Part shown: positions 16,235 through 25,444 of the stretch, piece by piece
How positions within the stretch are numbered: position 1 is the stretch's first letter
How the letters are laid out: every line of letters starts with the position of its first letter
Assembly (NCBI GenBank): GCA_013287605.1
Contig: JABDDM010000016.1
Span: forward strand, 1-37,240
From: Ignavibacteria bacterium
GTDB lineage: Bacteria; Bacteroidota; Ignavibacteria; Palsa-1295
DNA: 37,240 nucleotides
Direction of reading: 5' to 3'
Notes under the pieces: generated by a model
The model's input: only the letters and a program-made list of their open reading frames with translations
What the model was told of the DNA's origin: nothing
Database searches by the model: none
Translations under genes and position numbers: made by a program

Positions 16235-16711
16235 CTACTTCACTCCATACTGCAACAACGAATAGAGCAGTTCATCGACCACTTCATATCTGTTGTGAAT
16301 CACCTTTTTATCGAGCCTCCCGTCGTGCCATACTTCCGGATCATGCATCGCCTCCCCCACCACAGATTGCTTTAGAAACCACGCCACATTATTCAAGTCA
16401 TCTTCCGTTTCAAGTTGCTGATCCATTGAGAGACAGGCGTGTACAACGCTATCCTTGAAGTCTGGATACAACATGACATAGTCGTACGCGGCGGCTTCAT
16501 ACAATCCGGCATTCCGGAGGTCTAGTGCTCGATTGAAAGTATAAGGGTACGAGACACCATGAATTGTGTCAACTCGGGCAACGTCATAGTGCACTCTTTT
16601 TTCGATCACCTTACTCGAGCAACCGCAGGCGATCACCAACACGAGAAGACTTAATAGCCGGCACTGCCCTGTTAACGTTTGCAACAGAGTTCGAGAAGCA
16701 GTTAAGGACAT
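16235..16711 (-). CDS. Hypothetical lipoprotein
   Basis: This 158-residue protein has an N-terminal hydrophobic stretch ending in a lipobox-like LVIAC (Cys about residue 29), followed by GCSS, so it should be lipidated and anchored in a membrane facing the periplasm or surface. The mature part contains a tetratricopeptide-like helix pair (FNRALDLRNAGLYEAAAYDY), but no family is recognised. Its ATG directly follows the TAA of the M16-like gene with no spacer, so the two are translationally coupled and probably function together. Confidence 0.75.
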   Translation of the reverse strand: MSLTASRTLLQTLTGQCRLLSLLVLVIACGCSSKVIEKRVHYDVARVDTIHGVSYPYTFNRALDLRNAGLYEAAAYDYVMLYPDFKDSVVHACLSMDQQLETEDDLNNVAWFLKQSVVGEAMHDPEVWHDGRLDKKVIHNRYEVVDELLYSLLQYGVK

Positions 16712-18034
16712 TTAGTGGAAAAGAAAGTCCGTGCGGGTCATCTTGCTGCGATCGCCGACGGCGACCCAGTAGATGTCATGAAGATACTTGCGCATGGCCG
16801 TCTTTACATCACCCAGTGAGACGGCATTCACGTCCTTGATCACCGTGAGCGCGCGATGCCAGTCGCCCGTCTCGAGCAGCGTCGTATACAACTGCACGGC
16901 AACCGCAATGTTCGATTGCTGCGACATATAGTACTCCGTGATGAACTCCGCGCGTCTGTCTTTAAGCTCTTTTGAAGTAATGCCATCTTCACGAATCTTT
17001 GCAAATTCACGATTCATCACATGCATCGTCGAGTCCGGCATTGTCGTAGACACACTGAGTTGTCCGAAATATTTACCATTGTTGCCGGTTACATAGGAAT
17101 GCGGTGAATAACTCAAATTACGTTTCGTACGAACTTCTTCATACAGCCTGTCGTCCAGCACGAATCCTCCCATGACGAGCGGCCAGAAGATCGGATCGCG
17201 CCGGGGCGGTGCGAGAAATCTGCCATAAATGTAAGCCGTCGGAACAACGCGATTGTCAACGACCAAATCTGTTGTCGCCAGTCCCGCAACCGTCGCGTAG
17301 GGCTCGCGGACATAATTTCCTTTTGGGATCGAAGCAAACGAGCTGTGGATCATCCTCGTGATCTCATCGCGGCTCACATCTCCGACAACAACGACAGTCA
17401 TCCGCGAGCGCTCGAGTTCTTTATCGTGATACGCCTTGAGCTGATCGATTGTCACGCTGTTCACATCCTTGATCTGCGCAGGTCTCCATATTGCCAAACT
17501 CTGCGTCCAAATGCTATCGATGACGAATCTTGTTGATCCTTCGGGGTCGGCATGCCGTCCTGCAATATCGGAAACCGCCTGTTCCCGCAGGCGCGCGAAT
17601 TCCTCCTGGTCATACAGAGGATGCTGCAAAACACTGGCGAATATCTTCCAGGATTCAGCAAGCTTTGGTTTGACACACGAAAGAAGATACTTGGTGTCAA
17701 ATCGTCCAGTTCTGGCATCGATCGTTGTCACGAGCCGCGAAAGTGCTTCCCGATACTGACTCTTGCTCATGAAGTCGCTGCCACTCGAGGTGGTGACAGC
17801 CGCCATCATCGCCGGCAACGCCGGATTATCGGTCTCCATTCGACCAAACCCGCCTTCGATGCCCACGACCACAGCGACGATCTGATTCGCCTTTGTAGGC
17901 TCAAGCAACACATGAATGCCATCGACAACAAAATCATCAACCTGTGCAACTGCCTGAGAAGCAGTAGTGATGATGCAGGCGAGCGCTGCTGTCGCAACAA
18001 GAACAATGCTCAAGAATGCGTGCGAATGTTTCAT
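16712..18034 (-). CDS. M16-fold peptidase homologue lacking the zinc-binding motif
   Basis: This exported protein has about 440 residues from ATG 18034, whose start gives a clean signal peptide (MKHSHAFLSIVLVATAALAC, then a cleavage site after QAVAQ). The frame is open to 18157, but that would bury the signal peptide. Two M16-type halves are visible, with IVAVVVGIEGGFGRMET at the start and VVVVGDVSRDEI, FVLDDRLYEEVRTKRNLSY and LSVSTTMPD later, the latter typical of the substrate-binding half. At the position of HxxEH in active enzymes the sequence reads NPALPAMMAAVTTSSG, so zinc cannot be bound. It probably acts as an inactive partner subunit in the periplasm. The catalytic partner is not in the window. 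Confidence 0.8.
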   Translation of the reverse strand: MKHSHAFLSIVLVATAALACIITTASQAVAQVDDFVVDGIHVLLEPTKANQIVAVVVGIEGGFGRMETDNPALPAMMAAVTTSSGSDFMSKSQYREALSRLVTTIDARTGRFDTKYLLSCVKPKLAESWKIFASVLQHPLYDQEEFARLREQAVSDIAGRHADPEGSTRFVIDSIWTQSLAIWRPAQIKDVNSVTIDQLKAYHDKELERSRMTVVVVGDVSRDEITRMIHSSFASIPKGNYVREPYATVAGLATTDLVVDNRVVPTAYIYGRFLAPPRRDPIFWPLVMGGFVLDDRLYEEVRTKRNLSYSPHSYVTGNNGKYFGQLSVSTTMPDSTMHVMNREFAKIREDGITSKELKDRRAEFITEYYMSQQSNIAVAVQLYTTLLETGDWHRALTVIKDVNAVSLGDVKTAMRKYLHDIYWVAVGDRSKMTRTDFLFH

Positions 18035-18222
18035 CTTGTTCACCAACTCCCCAAAAAAGCTTTTTGTGTTCTGGATATCGGAGGCCATGGCATTCATGTA
18101 AACCGGAGTTTCAAATTCTTTTTGTGCTGAGTGAATTGGCTTTTTTAACACAACCAATCAAGAGAAAAGTGCACGCAACAATAAGCGCTCGTTCGAATCG
18201 ATGGTCAAGTCCTGAGAACTTC

Positions 18223-18246
18223 GATCTGTGTGACTGACCACAGATC
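18223..18246. promoter_or_regulatory. CRP-like palindrome between divergent genes
   Basis: GATCTGTG (18223-18230) and CACAGATC (18239-18246) form a perfect 8-base inverted repeat with an 8-base spacer, which gives TGTG-N8-CACA, the half-site spacing of CRP. It lies between the M16-like and nitrilase genes, 63 bases before the nitrilase ATG. No T-run follows, so it is more likely an operator than a terminator. Confidence 0.4.
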
Positions 18247-18309
18247 AAGTGGAATGTTTACCTTGCGAGGCAACTTATTACGATAGGAAGTTTAGTCCCT
18301 TATCCCCCA

Positions 18310-19248
18310 ATGGAAACAACACTTTCGACAATCGCTGCGATTCAGGCTACACCTTGTTTCATGGATTTGAAGGCGAGCGTGCAAAAAGCCTGCGACCTCA
18401 TTGCAGATGCAGCGCGAAAGAACGCGAAACTAGTCCTCTTTCCCGAAGCATTTCTGCCGGGCTATCCTGATTGGGTTTGGGTTGTTCCGGCTGGTAAAGG
18501 CGCGATGATGAAGGAATTGCACCGCGAGATGCTCGAACAATCCATCACCATTGGCGATGAGCATACCCAGAAGCTGAAAAAAGCGGCAAAGCAAGCGAAA
18601 TGCACCGTAGCCATTGGCATCAATGAGAGAAATGGCGCTGCCAATGGAGGCAGTCTATTTAATACGCTTCTCTATATCAGCCATGAAGGAGAGATCCTCG
18701 GCAAACATCGTAAGCTTGTTCCAACTGCCGGTGAGCGCCTGATCTGGGCATCGGGAGATGGCAGTACCCTAGAGGCCTTCGATACTCCGATCGGAAGAAT
18801 AGGCGGACTGATCTGTTGGGAAAATTACATGCCGCTCGCTCGATACGCGATGTACGCCGCGGGCGTTGAGATCTATCTCGCACCTACCTGGGACTATGGC
18901 GATCCGTGGACCGCAACCATGCAGCACATTGCGCGCGAAGGCAGAGTATACGTTATTGGCTGCGCGACCGTTCAAAAGGTCTCCGACATTCCAGACAGAT
19001 ATGAATTCAAGTCCTTGTATCCTCCAACAAAAGACTGGGTAAACCCCGGTATGAGTGTGGTCGTCGGACCCAACGGTAAGAACATCACAGGACCTGTAGA
19101 AAAACAAGAAGACATTTTATTCGCTTCGTTCGACAGGGGTTTACTTAATGCATCAAAATGGGATCTCGATGTCTGCGGACATTATGCACGTCCGGACATC
19201 TTCGACCTCCGGATCGATCGAGCCGAGCGACCGATCACGCGGTCCTAA
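18310..19248 (+). CDS. Nitrilase (nitrilase branch of the carbon-nitrogen hydrolases)
   Basis: This 312-residue enzyme should hydrolyse an organic nitrile to the carboxylic acid and ammonia. The catalytic triad is complete: E46 in FPEAFLPGYP, K135 in GKHRKLVPT and C169 in GLICWENYMPLAR. The CWENYMPL context is diagnostic of true nitrilases as opposed to amidases or cyanide hydratases. Length is slightly below that of many bacterial nitrilases, which often have longer C-terminal tails. It is transcribed alone; the palindrome at 18223-18246 may control it. Whether it prefers aliphatic or arylaceto-nitriles cannot be read. Confidence 0.93.
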   Translation: METTLSTIAAIQATPCFMDLKASVQKACDLIADAARKNAKLVLFPEAFLPGYPDWVWVVPAGKGAMMKELHREMLEQSITIGDEHTQKLKKAAKQAKCTVAIGINERNGAANGGSLFNTLLYISHEGEILGKHRKLVPTAGERLIWASGDGSTLEAFDTPIGRIGGLICWENYMPLARYAMYAAGVEIYLAPTWDYGDPWTATMQHIAREGRVYVIGCATVQKVSDIPDRYEFKSLYPPTKDWVNPGMSVVVGPNGKNITGPVEKQEDILFASFDRGLLNASKWDLDVCGHYARPDIFDLRIDRAERPITRS

Positions 19249-19491
19249 GATTCTCTTGTTCCTGCCATAAGCTGGGTCTCTGCGATCAAATCCAACTCCT
19301 TGCTCGCAATCGCCTCCTTGATGCTCTGAAGACATCGATCGCTGCATGAATATCCGTGAAGCGCACGACATCCGCTATAGACAACAGGAGATAGACTCTT
19401 TGTCTATGACGACGCTCCTTAAGAAGAGCCTTTTGCAAGGCATCGATGTCGTTCTTCATACGTCAGCAGACAACTCATCTAATCTTTTCAT
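19245..19491 (-). pseudogene. Candidate small decayed gene with two frame breaks
   Basis: On the minus strand three short open pieces line up end to end. The first starts at ATG 19491 (MKRLDELSADV, then stop). The second overlaps it by ATGA at 19459 (MKNDIDALQKALLKERRHRQ and on to AIDVFRAS). The third, in another frame, reads SIKEAIASKELDLIAETQLM and ends GTRES with a TAG at 19245-19247, overlapping the nitrilase stop. Joined, they give a plausible helical protein of about 83 residues. This suggests a small gene broken by two frameshifts, or sequencing errors. No family is recognised. Confidence 0.3.
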
Positions 19492-19870
19492 TCAACGGCT
19501 GAAAAGGAGCGCTGAAGGTTGGCCGATTACAGCTCTCATCCGCAGAGCCTGAGTAGTAAATTGAGTACTTATACTGCCTCGAAGAAGAGCCTAAGGCGGT
19601 AACCGACATAGCTGAAGTTTGTTGTGATATCACAGATGGTCTGATTGAGTCTTTTGTTATTAATTAAGTTTAAATTGTGATTACAAACTCCTTCGCGCGA
19701 CTTCGAAGACAAAGACTCAGTGACACATGATTGAGGCCCCGTCTGATGTGAGTACTAAATGAGTAGTCGTTTTCGGCACTCTTGAAATTATGATTAGCGT
19801 TTGATTGCTTAGGATTTTTAGCAGTTGACAGTCGACTTCGACACTCGCGTTCTATCAAATCAGAACGAAC
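19492..19870. other. Intergenic region with paired GAGTA repeats
   Basis: These 379 bases before the SBBP gene contain no supported gene. Two similar sites stand about 200 bases apart: GAGTAGTAAATTGAGTA (19551-19567) and GAGTACTAAATGAGTA (19750-19765), each with two GAGTA units 11-12 bases apart. They could be regulator sites for the T9SS cargo genes. No clear promoter is seen. Confidence 0.3.
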
Positions 19871-22800
19871 ATGCGACACTTCTCAAGTAACCTAATCTGC
19901 ATTCCTTCCTTTGTTCTCGGTATCTTCTTCGGCGCTCTGAATGCCAATGCTCAACAACTTGACCGCGAACCAAGCGCGAAGATCAGTGCATTGGACGCGT
20001 TTGCACAGCGGCCTCTCTCCTTCCTTGAAAACAAAGGACAGTGGGATAAGCATGCGAAATACCTGCTCCAGTCCGATAATGTCAATCTGTGGATCACCGA
20101 CTCCGGTATCGTATATGATATCTATGACGTCAGACATTCAGTACCGATCGAGCGGCGCTTGCATTGTTCCTCCATGCAGTTCAAAGATCTCAACGATACG
20201 ATTACGCGGACAGGCCACATCGTTCGAATGTCATTCCAGAATACAACACACTCGAACATTGAGGCATCAAACCCTCAGCCCGGTACGACAAACTGGTTCA
20301 TCGGCAATGATTCGACCAAGTGGGCTACAGGAGCTCGCACGTTTGGAGATGTGAAGATCACCAATCTTTATGAAGGCATTGATCTCGTCTTCTATCTTGA
20401 TCATGGTACGCCGAGATACGATCTCGTCCTCAAGCCTGGAGCTGATCCGAAGCAGATCGCAATGAAATTCCAAGGGCAGGACGCATTGATGTCAGATGGC
20501 TCAGATGGACTTCGGATCAAGACTTCCATGGGCGATATCGAAGAATGCGGACTCTTCGCATATCAGATCATTGATGGCCAGAGACTGCAAGTTCCGTGTG
20601 GATTCGACATTGCTTCCAACGGCAGCACAGCCTTCAACATCGGCGCTTATGATGGCACTCGACCACTCGTCATCGATCCACTTCTCTATTCGACGTGTCT
20701 TGGAGGCAATAAAGACGAAGTCGTTCAAGGGATGGGCCTAGCGGTTGATGCTTCCGGGAATGCTTACGCAACCGGAGGCACATATTCGAGCGGTGTGTAT
20801 CCAACTGGTTATCCAATTACAACCGGCGCCTATCAGACATCAAACAATGGAGCAAGCGACATCTTCGTAACGAAGTTAAACCCCTCGGGGAGTGCTCTAG
20901 TGTACTCTACCTATATCGGAGGAAGTGCCAACGATTGGTCCATGGGCATCACAGTTGATGGGCAAGGAAATGCTGTTGTCGTTGGCTTTACGAGTTCGCA
21001 TGATAGTTTCCCGACTACAGCAGGCTCTTATTCGCCAACCTATCGCGCTTCCACTATAGTAACGAAGCTGAATGCCACGGGCACGGGGCTTATCTTCTCG
21101 ACCTTTGTCGGAGCCGATGAAGCGAACGCGATCGCGATCGATAGCGCCGGTAATGTATACATCGCTGGCAGATCGACGACGGACCTGGTTACCACGCTGG
21201 GAGCTTTCCAGACAACGCCCAACAGCCGCTGGGACGCGTTTGTCTCGAAGTTGAGCGCGTCTGGTTCCTCGCTCCTTTATTCGACCTTCCTCGGAGGGTC
21301 GGGCGATGATGCCGCCATGGGAATTGCTGTCAATACCGCGGGTGAAGCGTTCGTAACTGGCCGGACACAATCCTTCGGGACGTATCCTTCTGGTTTTCCA
21401 ACAACACCCGGTGCATTTCAGACAACACCTTTGAATTCCACCATCGATACATTTGGTGGAAGCGCATTCGTGGCAAAACTCAATGCCAGCGGCAGTTCGC
21501 TTCTCTATTCAACTTATCTTTCTGGCACTCGTCCCTCTGAAGCTGCAGGCATCGTGATCGATCCTTCAGGGAATGCATATGTTGCTGGACAAGCAGGGCG
21601 AGGATTCACAACTACTCCCGGTGCTTACCAAATGTCAAGCAACAGCGATTTTACAATGTTTGCAAGCAAGCTGAATCCTACTGGGTCAGCACTTCTTTAT
21701 TCGACCTATCTTGGTGGATCCTCAGCTTCGGAACGCTCGATATTCACAGGCGGCATTGGTGTCGATGCCTTCGGCAATACTTTCATTACCGGAACGACGC
21801 TTGGGAATGGCAGGCCAACTACTCCCGATGCATTTCAACAGAACAATAATGGCAGAGATGACGCAGTGCTGGTGAAATTGAATGCTGCAGGCAATAACAT
21901 TCTCTATGCGACCTATCTTGGAGGAGGTGATCTCGATGAAGGCGAATGCATCGCTGTCGACCGCTTCGGAAACGCCTACATCGGTGGCTTCACGACTTCC
22001 ATAGGCACACCTCCTATCGGTTTTCCGACGACGAAAGGCGCATTCCAAACGGTGAACCATGGCACAAAGGGTGATGCATTCGTCGCGAAGTTTTCGTTCT
22101 CGATCCCGACGCTCTCCGCACAGGCCGATTCTGTTTCAGCTCCTTATTGTGGCAATACCAATGTGCTCTGCACGCTTGCGAATGGAAGCGGCGGAGTTCT
22201 CACCGTCGATTCGGTCAGTGTGCAGCAACCGTTCTCGCCATCTCCGGGGCAATTCCCCGTTCAACTTCAGAAGGACAGCACTGGTCACATCACAATTCAG
22301 TTTCTTCCACTGACGGGCGGTGTTTACACGAGCCCAATGACCATCCACTATCGCACGCCCGACGGAGCATCCCACGATACGATTGTCATCCTTACAGCCC
22401 AGTCCTCGTCTGGTTCTGGAGATCTCGCATCGTGCAAGAGCATAGGCAGGAAAACAGTCACACCACTTTCGATCGTCGATCTACCTGTAAACCCAGTGCT
22501 CGCAACTGTTCGGTCACTCGACACAATGCAGATCGACGAGATCGACTTCTCGGTTTCCTTCGACAGCAATTTATTGAGCATGGATCCGAGACGATTTTCG
22601 AGCACAATTCTTCCGCCCAGCGGTCTGACGTTCGCTTCGGCTTCCATAGAGCCGGGCAGGCTCAATGTCAGTCTGCTGAACCCAGCACACACAAAGCTTG
22701 CGAACCAACTCAATCTCGGCGACCTTCTATTCACTGCGTACCGTGGCCCAGCAAGAAGCACAACTGTCCTACTCAGCAAACTCGCGATAGTTGCAAAGAG

Positions 22801-23146
22801 CAATACATACTCGTATTGCACCTCGGTCGAAGGCGACTTCATCGCCGAAGTTGTTGTTGAAGGATCTGGCGTCGCGGCCCAACCGTCTGGGACGTTTGTT
22901 CGAATCTATCCGAATCCTGCATCCAAGGAGGACATTACAATCGAGGTCACAAGCGCAAAATCGTGCAAAGTGGAGGCCTCGCTTCTCGACCTTCTTGGCA
23001 AGGAAGCAGGGCACGTGGCAGTTCGAACAGTCACTGCAGGGAGTCATCTCTTTCAGATACCGGCGTCGGGCCTTACTCCGGGCAGCTACTACGCTCGGAT
23101 TGTAATAGATGGCATCGCACAAACGAGAAAAATAGTCATCCGCTAA
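19871..23146 (+). CDS. Secreted SBBP-repeat beta-propeller protein with T9SS sorting domain
   Basis: This 1091-residue cell-surface or secreted protein has a signal peptide (about residues 1-27, ending NANAQ). It is followed by the N-terminal domain often found with such repeats (FLENKGQWDKHAKYLLQ, then WFIGNDSTKW). From about residue 275 to 740 there are roughly eight SBBP units with the recurrent pattern LLYSTYLGG, GIAVDxxGNAYVTG, TTPGAFQ and VTKLNxSGS. Ig-like beta domains follow. The last 80 residues are a type IX sorting domain (VRIYPNPA, then DLLGKEAG, ending KIVIR). Function is unknown; such proteins are thought to be adhesins or surface-layer proteins. The next gene begins 3 bases after its stop. 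Confidence 0.9.
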   Translation: MRHFSSNLICIPSFVLGIFFGALNANAQQLDREPSAKISALDAFAQRPLSFLENKGQWDKHAKYLLQSDNVNLWITDSGIVYDIYDVRHSVPIERRLHCSSMQFKDLNDTITRTGHIVRMSFQNTTHSNIEASNPQPGTTNWFIGNDSTKWATGARTFGDVKITNLYEGIDLVFYLDHGTPRYDLVLKPGADPKQIAMKFQGQDALMSDGSDGLRIKTSMGDIEECGLFAYQIIDGQRLQVPCGFDIASNGSTAFNIGAYDGTRPLVIDPLLYSTCLGGNKDEVVQGMGLAVDASGNAYATGGTYSSGVYPTGYPITTGAYQTSNNGASDIFVTKLNPSGSALVYSTYIGGSANDWSMGITVDGQGNAVVVGFTSSHDSFPTTAGSYSPTYRASTIVTKLNATGTGLIFSTFVGADEANAIAIDSAGNVYIAGRSTTDLVTTLGAFQTTPNSRWDAFVSKLSASGSSLLYSTFLGGSGDDAAMGIAVNTAGEAFVTGRTQSFGTYPSGFPTTPGAFQTTPLNSTIDTFGGSAFVAKLNASGSSLLYSTYLSGTRPSEAAGIVIDPSGNAYVAGQAGRGFTTTPGAYQMSSNSDFTMFASKLNPTGSALLYSTYLGGSSASERSIFTGGIGVDAFGNTFITGTTLGNGRPTTPDAFQQNNNGRDDAVLVKLNAAGNNILYATYLGGGDLDEGECIAVDRFGNAYIGGFTTSIGTPPIGFPTTKGAFQTVNHGTKGDAFVAKFSFSIPTLSAQADSVSAPYCGNTNVLCTLANGSGGVLTVDSVSVQQPFSPSPGQFPVQLQKDSTGHITIQFLPLTGGVYTSPMTIHYRTPDGASHDTIVILTAQSSSGSGDLASCKSIGRKTVTPLSIVDLPVNPVLATVRSLDTMQIDEIDFSVSFDSNLLSMDPRRFSSTILPPSGLTFASASIEPGRLNVSLLNPAHTKLANQLNLGDLLFTAYRGPARSTTVLLSKLAIVAKSNTYSYCTSVEGDFIAEVVVEGSGVAAQPSGTFVRIYPNPASKEDITIEVTSAKSCKVEASLLDLLGKEAGHVAVRTVTAGSHLFQIPASGLTPGSYYARIVIDGIAQTRKIVIR

Positions 23147-23149
23147 GAT

Positions 23150-24493
23150 TTGATATTGCGAAACACATTCAGAGCAGTTCTTTTGGTCCTCGGACTGCTC
23201 GTTGCGGAGCGGTCTGATGCGCAAGACTATCACTGGCATTGCACGTTTTCCAACGTGACATATGCTGTTGCATTCAATCCGCTATCGGGTGGTCGCGTCC
23301 TCTTTACTTCCACACTGCAATTGCAGAATATTTTCAGATCGGATGACGGCGGCGAGCATTGGTATCCATCCAAACCGCTAGACGTGCCTTTGCCCGTGGT
23401 CCATCAGATCTTCTGTCTTCCGAGCGACACGAGTATCGTCTTTGCGCTTACTACTGGAGCATTTCATTCCACGGCTGCACTCTATCGCTCGACCGATGGC
23501 GGACAGAACTGGACTGCAACACCGAATCTTGGTGGCATCGATGGCGAAGCTCTCACATACGAACCGCTCACAGATGCGCTCTACTACGGAGAGAACTTTG
23601 CAGGCGTCGTCTACAAATCGATGAATCATGGCGCGTCGTGGACGCTGATCGGTAAGCCGAATGCGAAGGTCACGCTCTGCACACTCGGAATATCTCCGGA
23701 TGCGAGCAGAGTTCTTCTTGCAGGTTCAGAAGAAGGCGTGATCGATCTTTCGACCGACGAAGGGACAACTTGGAGCGTAGTCTATCAAGCCGACTCCGTC
23801 CAAAATCCGGAAGTACCGAAGATCGTTTTTTCGAGCCACGCTCCCAACGTCGCTTGTGCAGCAAGGTGGCATTCTGATCGCGAGTCATTGGTCATGACGC
23901 ATGATAGAGGACTTACGTGGTCAACGATCGCATCACCCGATCCTCACGTCTGGGCACTTGAAATTGATCAGCGCCAGGCAGCTTGTCCGAACGGAAATCC
24001 AATGCATCTCTGGACAGGACTCTTTACGCAGAATGCTCCAGATACATCTGCAGGCGGGCTCGTCGTAGAAAGTACGGATGGAGGTTCATCATGGCACTCG
24101 ACGAGCTTCCCACGAATTCCGATCCCGCCCAGCGTCTGGGTGCTGAAGCATGACACCGCAAGCGGCACATTAGCCGCAGCGACTGACTCTGGCGTCTTCA
24201 TTGGTCATGAGCCGAAATCGGCTGTTGAGAGCTTGCTCTCAGCTCAATCCAAACTCATTCTTTATCCTAATCCAACAACCTCCACGACTACCATCGCCCT
24301 ACCAAGTAATGCCGGCTCCTCGGTGCTGCGACTCAGCAACATCATCGGTAAAGTTCTCTTCGAGAAGAAGCTGAGAGATACGCGCTCGTACAATCTCGAT
24401 TTGAGTGGACTACCCGAAGGCATCTACCTCGTTCGGCTCACTTCATTCAGTGGTCCTGGTTGGCAGGGGCACATTGTTCGGACGCCACGATAG
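23150..24493 (+). CDS. Secreted BNR/sialidase-like propeller protein with T9SS sorting domain
   Basis: This 447-residue exported protein begins at a TTG 3 bases after the previous stop; no ATG precedes the signal peptide (ending SDAQ, about residue 25). BNR-type Asp-box motifs recur, for example SDDGGEHWYP, STDGGQNWTA, STDEGTTWS and STDGGSSWHS, as in photosynthesis stability factor- or sortilin-like propellers. The last 75 residues are a T9SS sorting domain (LILYPNPTT, LSNIIGKVLFEKKL, GLPEGIYLVRL). No sialidase catalytic residues are apparent, so it is more likely a binding propeller. It forms an operon with the SBBP protein and is probably exported by the same machinery. Confidence 0.85.
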   Translation: MILRNTFRAVLLVLGLLVAERSDAQDYHWHCTFSNVTYAVAFNPLSGGRVLFTSTLQLQNIFRSDDGGEHWYPSKPLDVPLPVVHQIFCLPSDTSIVFALTTGAFHSTAALYRSTDGGQNWTATPNLGGIDGEALTYEPLTDALYYGENFAGVVYKSMNHGASWTLIGKPNAKVTLCTLGISPDASRVLLAGSEEGVIDLSTDEGTTWSVVYQADSVQNPEVPKIVFSSHAPNVACAARWHSDRESLVMTHDRGLTWSTIASPDPHVWALEIDQRQAACPNGNPMHLWTGLFTQNAPDTSAGGLVVESTDGGSSWHSTSFPRIPIPPSVWVLKHDTASGTLAAATDSGVFIGHEPKSAVESLLSAQSKLILYPNPTTSTTTIALPSNAGSSVLRLSNIIGKVLFEKKLRDTRSYNLDLSGLPEGIYLVRLTSFSGPGWQGHIVRTPR

Positions 24494-24523
24494 AGAACTT
24501 GCGTCTGAAGCGAGTCGACTGAC

Positions 24524-25435
24524 TCACCGCACCAGATTCCCAATACGATCCCACCTAATATGTGCATCCTGAATTTCGTCGGGATCATAGCCATCGCCGC
24601 GTCCAACGGACGGCGGATTGTAGCGCGACCAATAAACAACGAGGGCCTTGCCGACTACATTGTCGACCGGCATAAATCCCCAGGTCCGCGAATCTTCTGA
24701 TTGCTCGCGGTTATCGCCCATCATCCATAAATAGTCGCGCTGCACGGTGTAGGTATCGGTCGGCTTGCCGTCGATTTCAACAACGCCGGATGGATCCACT
24801 TCAGCTTTGTGCTTTTCACGCTCGATAAAAACCTGCCACTGCGAAAAATTTTCTTTCGTGACGTGGATGACGTCTCCAGTTTTCGGAACACGTAGTGGAC
24901 CATACCAATCAACGTTCCATGCGGCACCGCGCGGGAAGAGTCGAGGGTCGGACACATTCTTTTCCATAGGCGCATCGGCATAGACCATCCCTTCTGGATT
25001 CTTCGGTGGTTTGCCGTTCACATACACCTGCTGATTGATCACCTGAATGGTATCTCCCGGAAGCCCGACGCAGCGCTTGATGTAATTCACTTTTTTCTCG
25101 CGCGGCTCGACCAAATCCCTGTCGCCCGGATATTCAAACACAATAATATCTCCGCGATCGATGCTCCACGTCTTCAAACGCAAATGAGGAATTTCGATCG
25201 TTGTAAAAGGAAGGTATTTCGGGGTTTGCAGGAAATAACTGAGCTTATTGACAAAAATATAATCCCCTACCAGCACGGTGTTCTTCATCGAACCAGTCGG
25301 AATCGTAAACGCCTCAACAAGCGATGATCGCAGAATAAACGCGATCACGATCACAGAAAGTAGCGTGAACCAGAGGCTCTCCTTCTTCTTTTTCGGAGCG
25401 ACCTGATTGCTCGGTTTTTTGTATGTGTTCGCCAT
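24524..25435 (-). CDS. lepB: Signal peptidase I
   Basis: This membrane serine protease cleaves signal peptides of Sec-exported proteins on the periplasmic side. In its 303 residues, a Lys-rich cytoplasmic N-terminus is followed by one membrane helix (about 21-37). The catalytic S49 is in IPTGSM, and the general base K120 is in YIKRCVGLPGD. Box E is MGDNREQSEDSRTWGF. A longer insert between S49 and K120 and a stretch at about 150-215 are usual in Bacteroidota/Chlorobi enzymes. No Shine-Dalgarno precedes its ATG. A 47-residue frame ends 9 bases upstream, inside the repeat region described below. Confidence 0.95.
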   Translation of the reverse strand: MANTYKKPSNQVAPKKKKESLWFTLLSVIVIAFILRSSLVEAFTIPTGSMKNTVLVGDYIFVNKLSYFLQTPKYLPFTTIEIPHLRLKTWSIDRGDIIVFEYPGDRDLVEPREKKVNYIKRCVGLPGDTIQVINQQVYVNGKPPKNPEGMVYADAPMEKNVSDPRLFPRGAAWNVDWYGPLRVPKTGDVIHVTKENFSQWQVFIEREKHKAEVDPSGVVEIDGKPTDTYTVQRDYLWMMGDNREQSEDSRTWGFMPVDNVVGKALVVYWSRYNPPSVGRGDGYDPDEIQDAHIRWDRIGNLVR

Positions 25436-25444
25436 GTGGATTGG

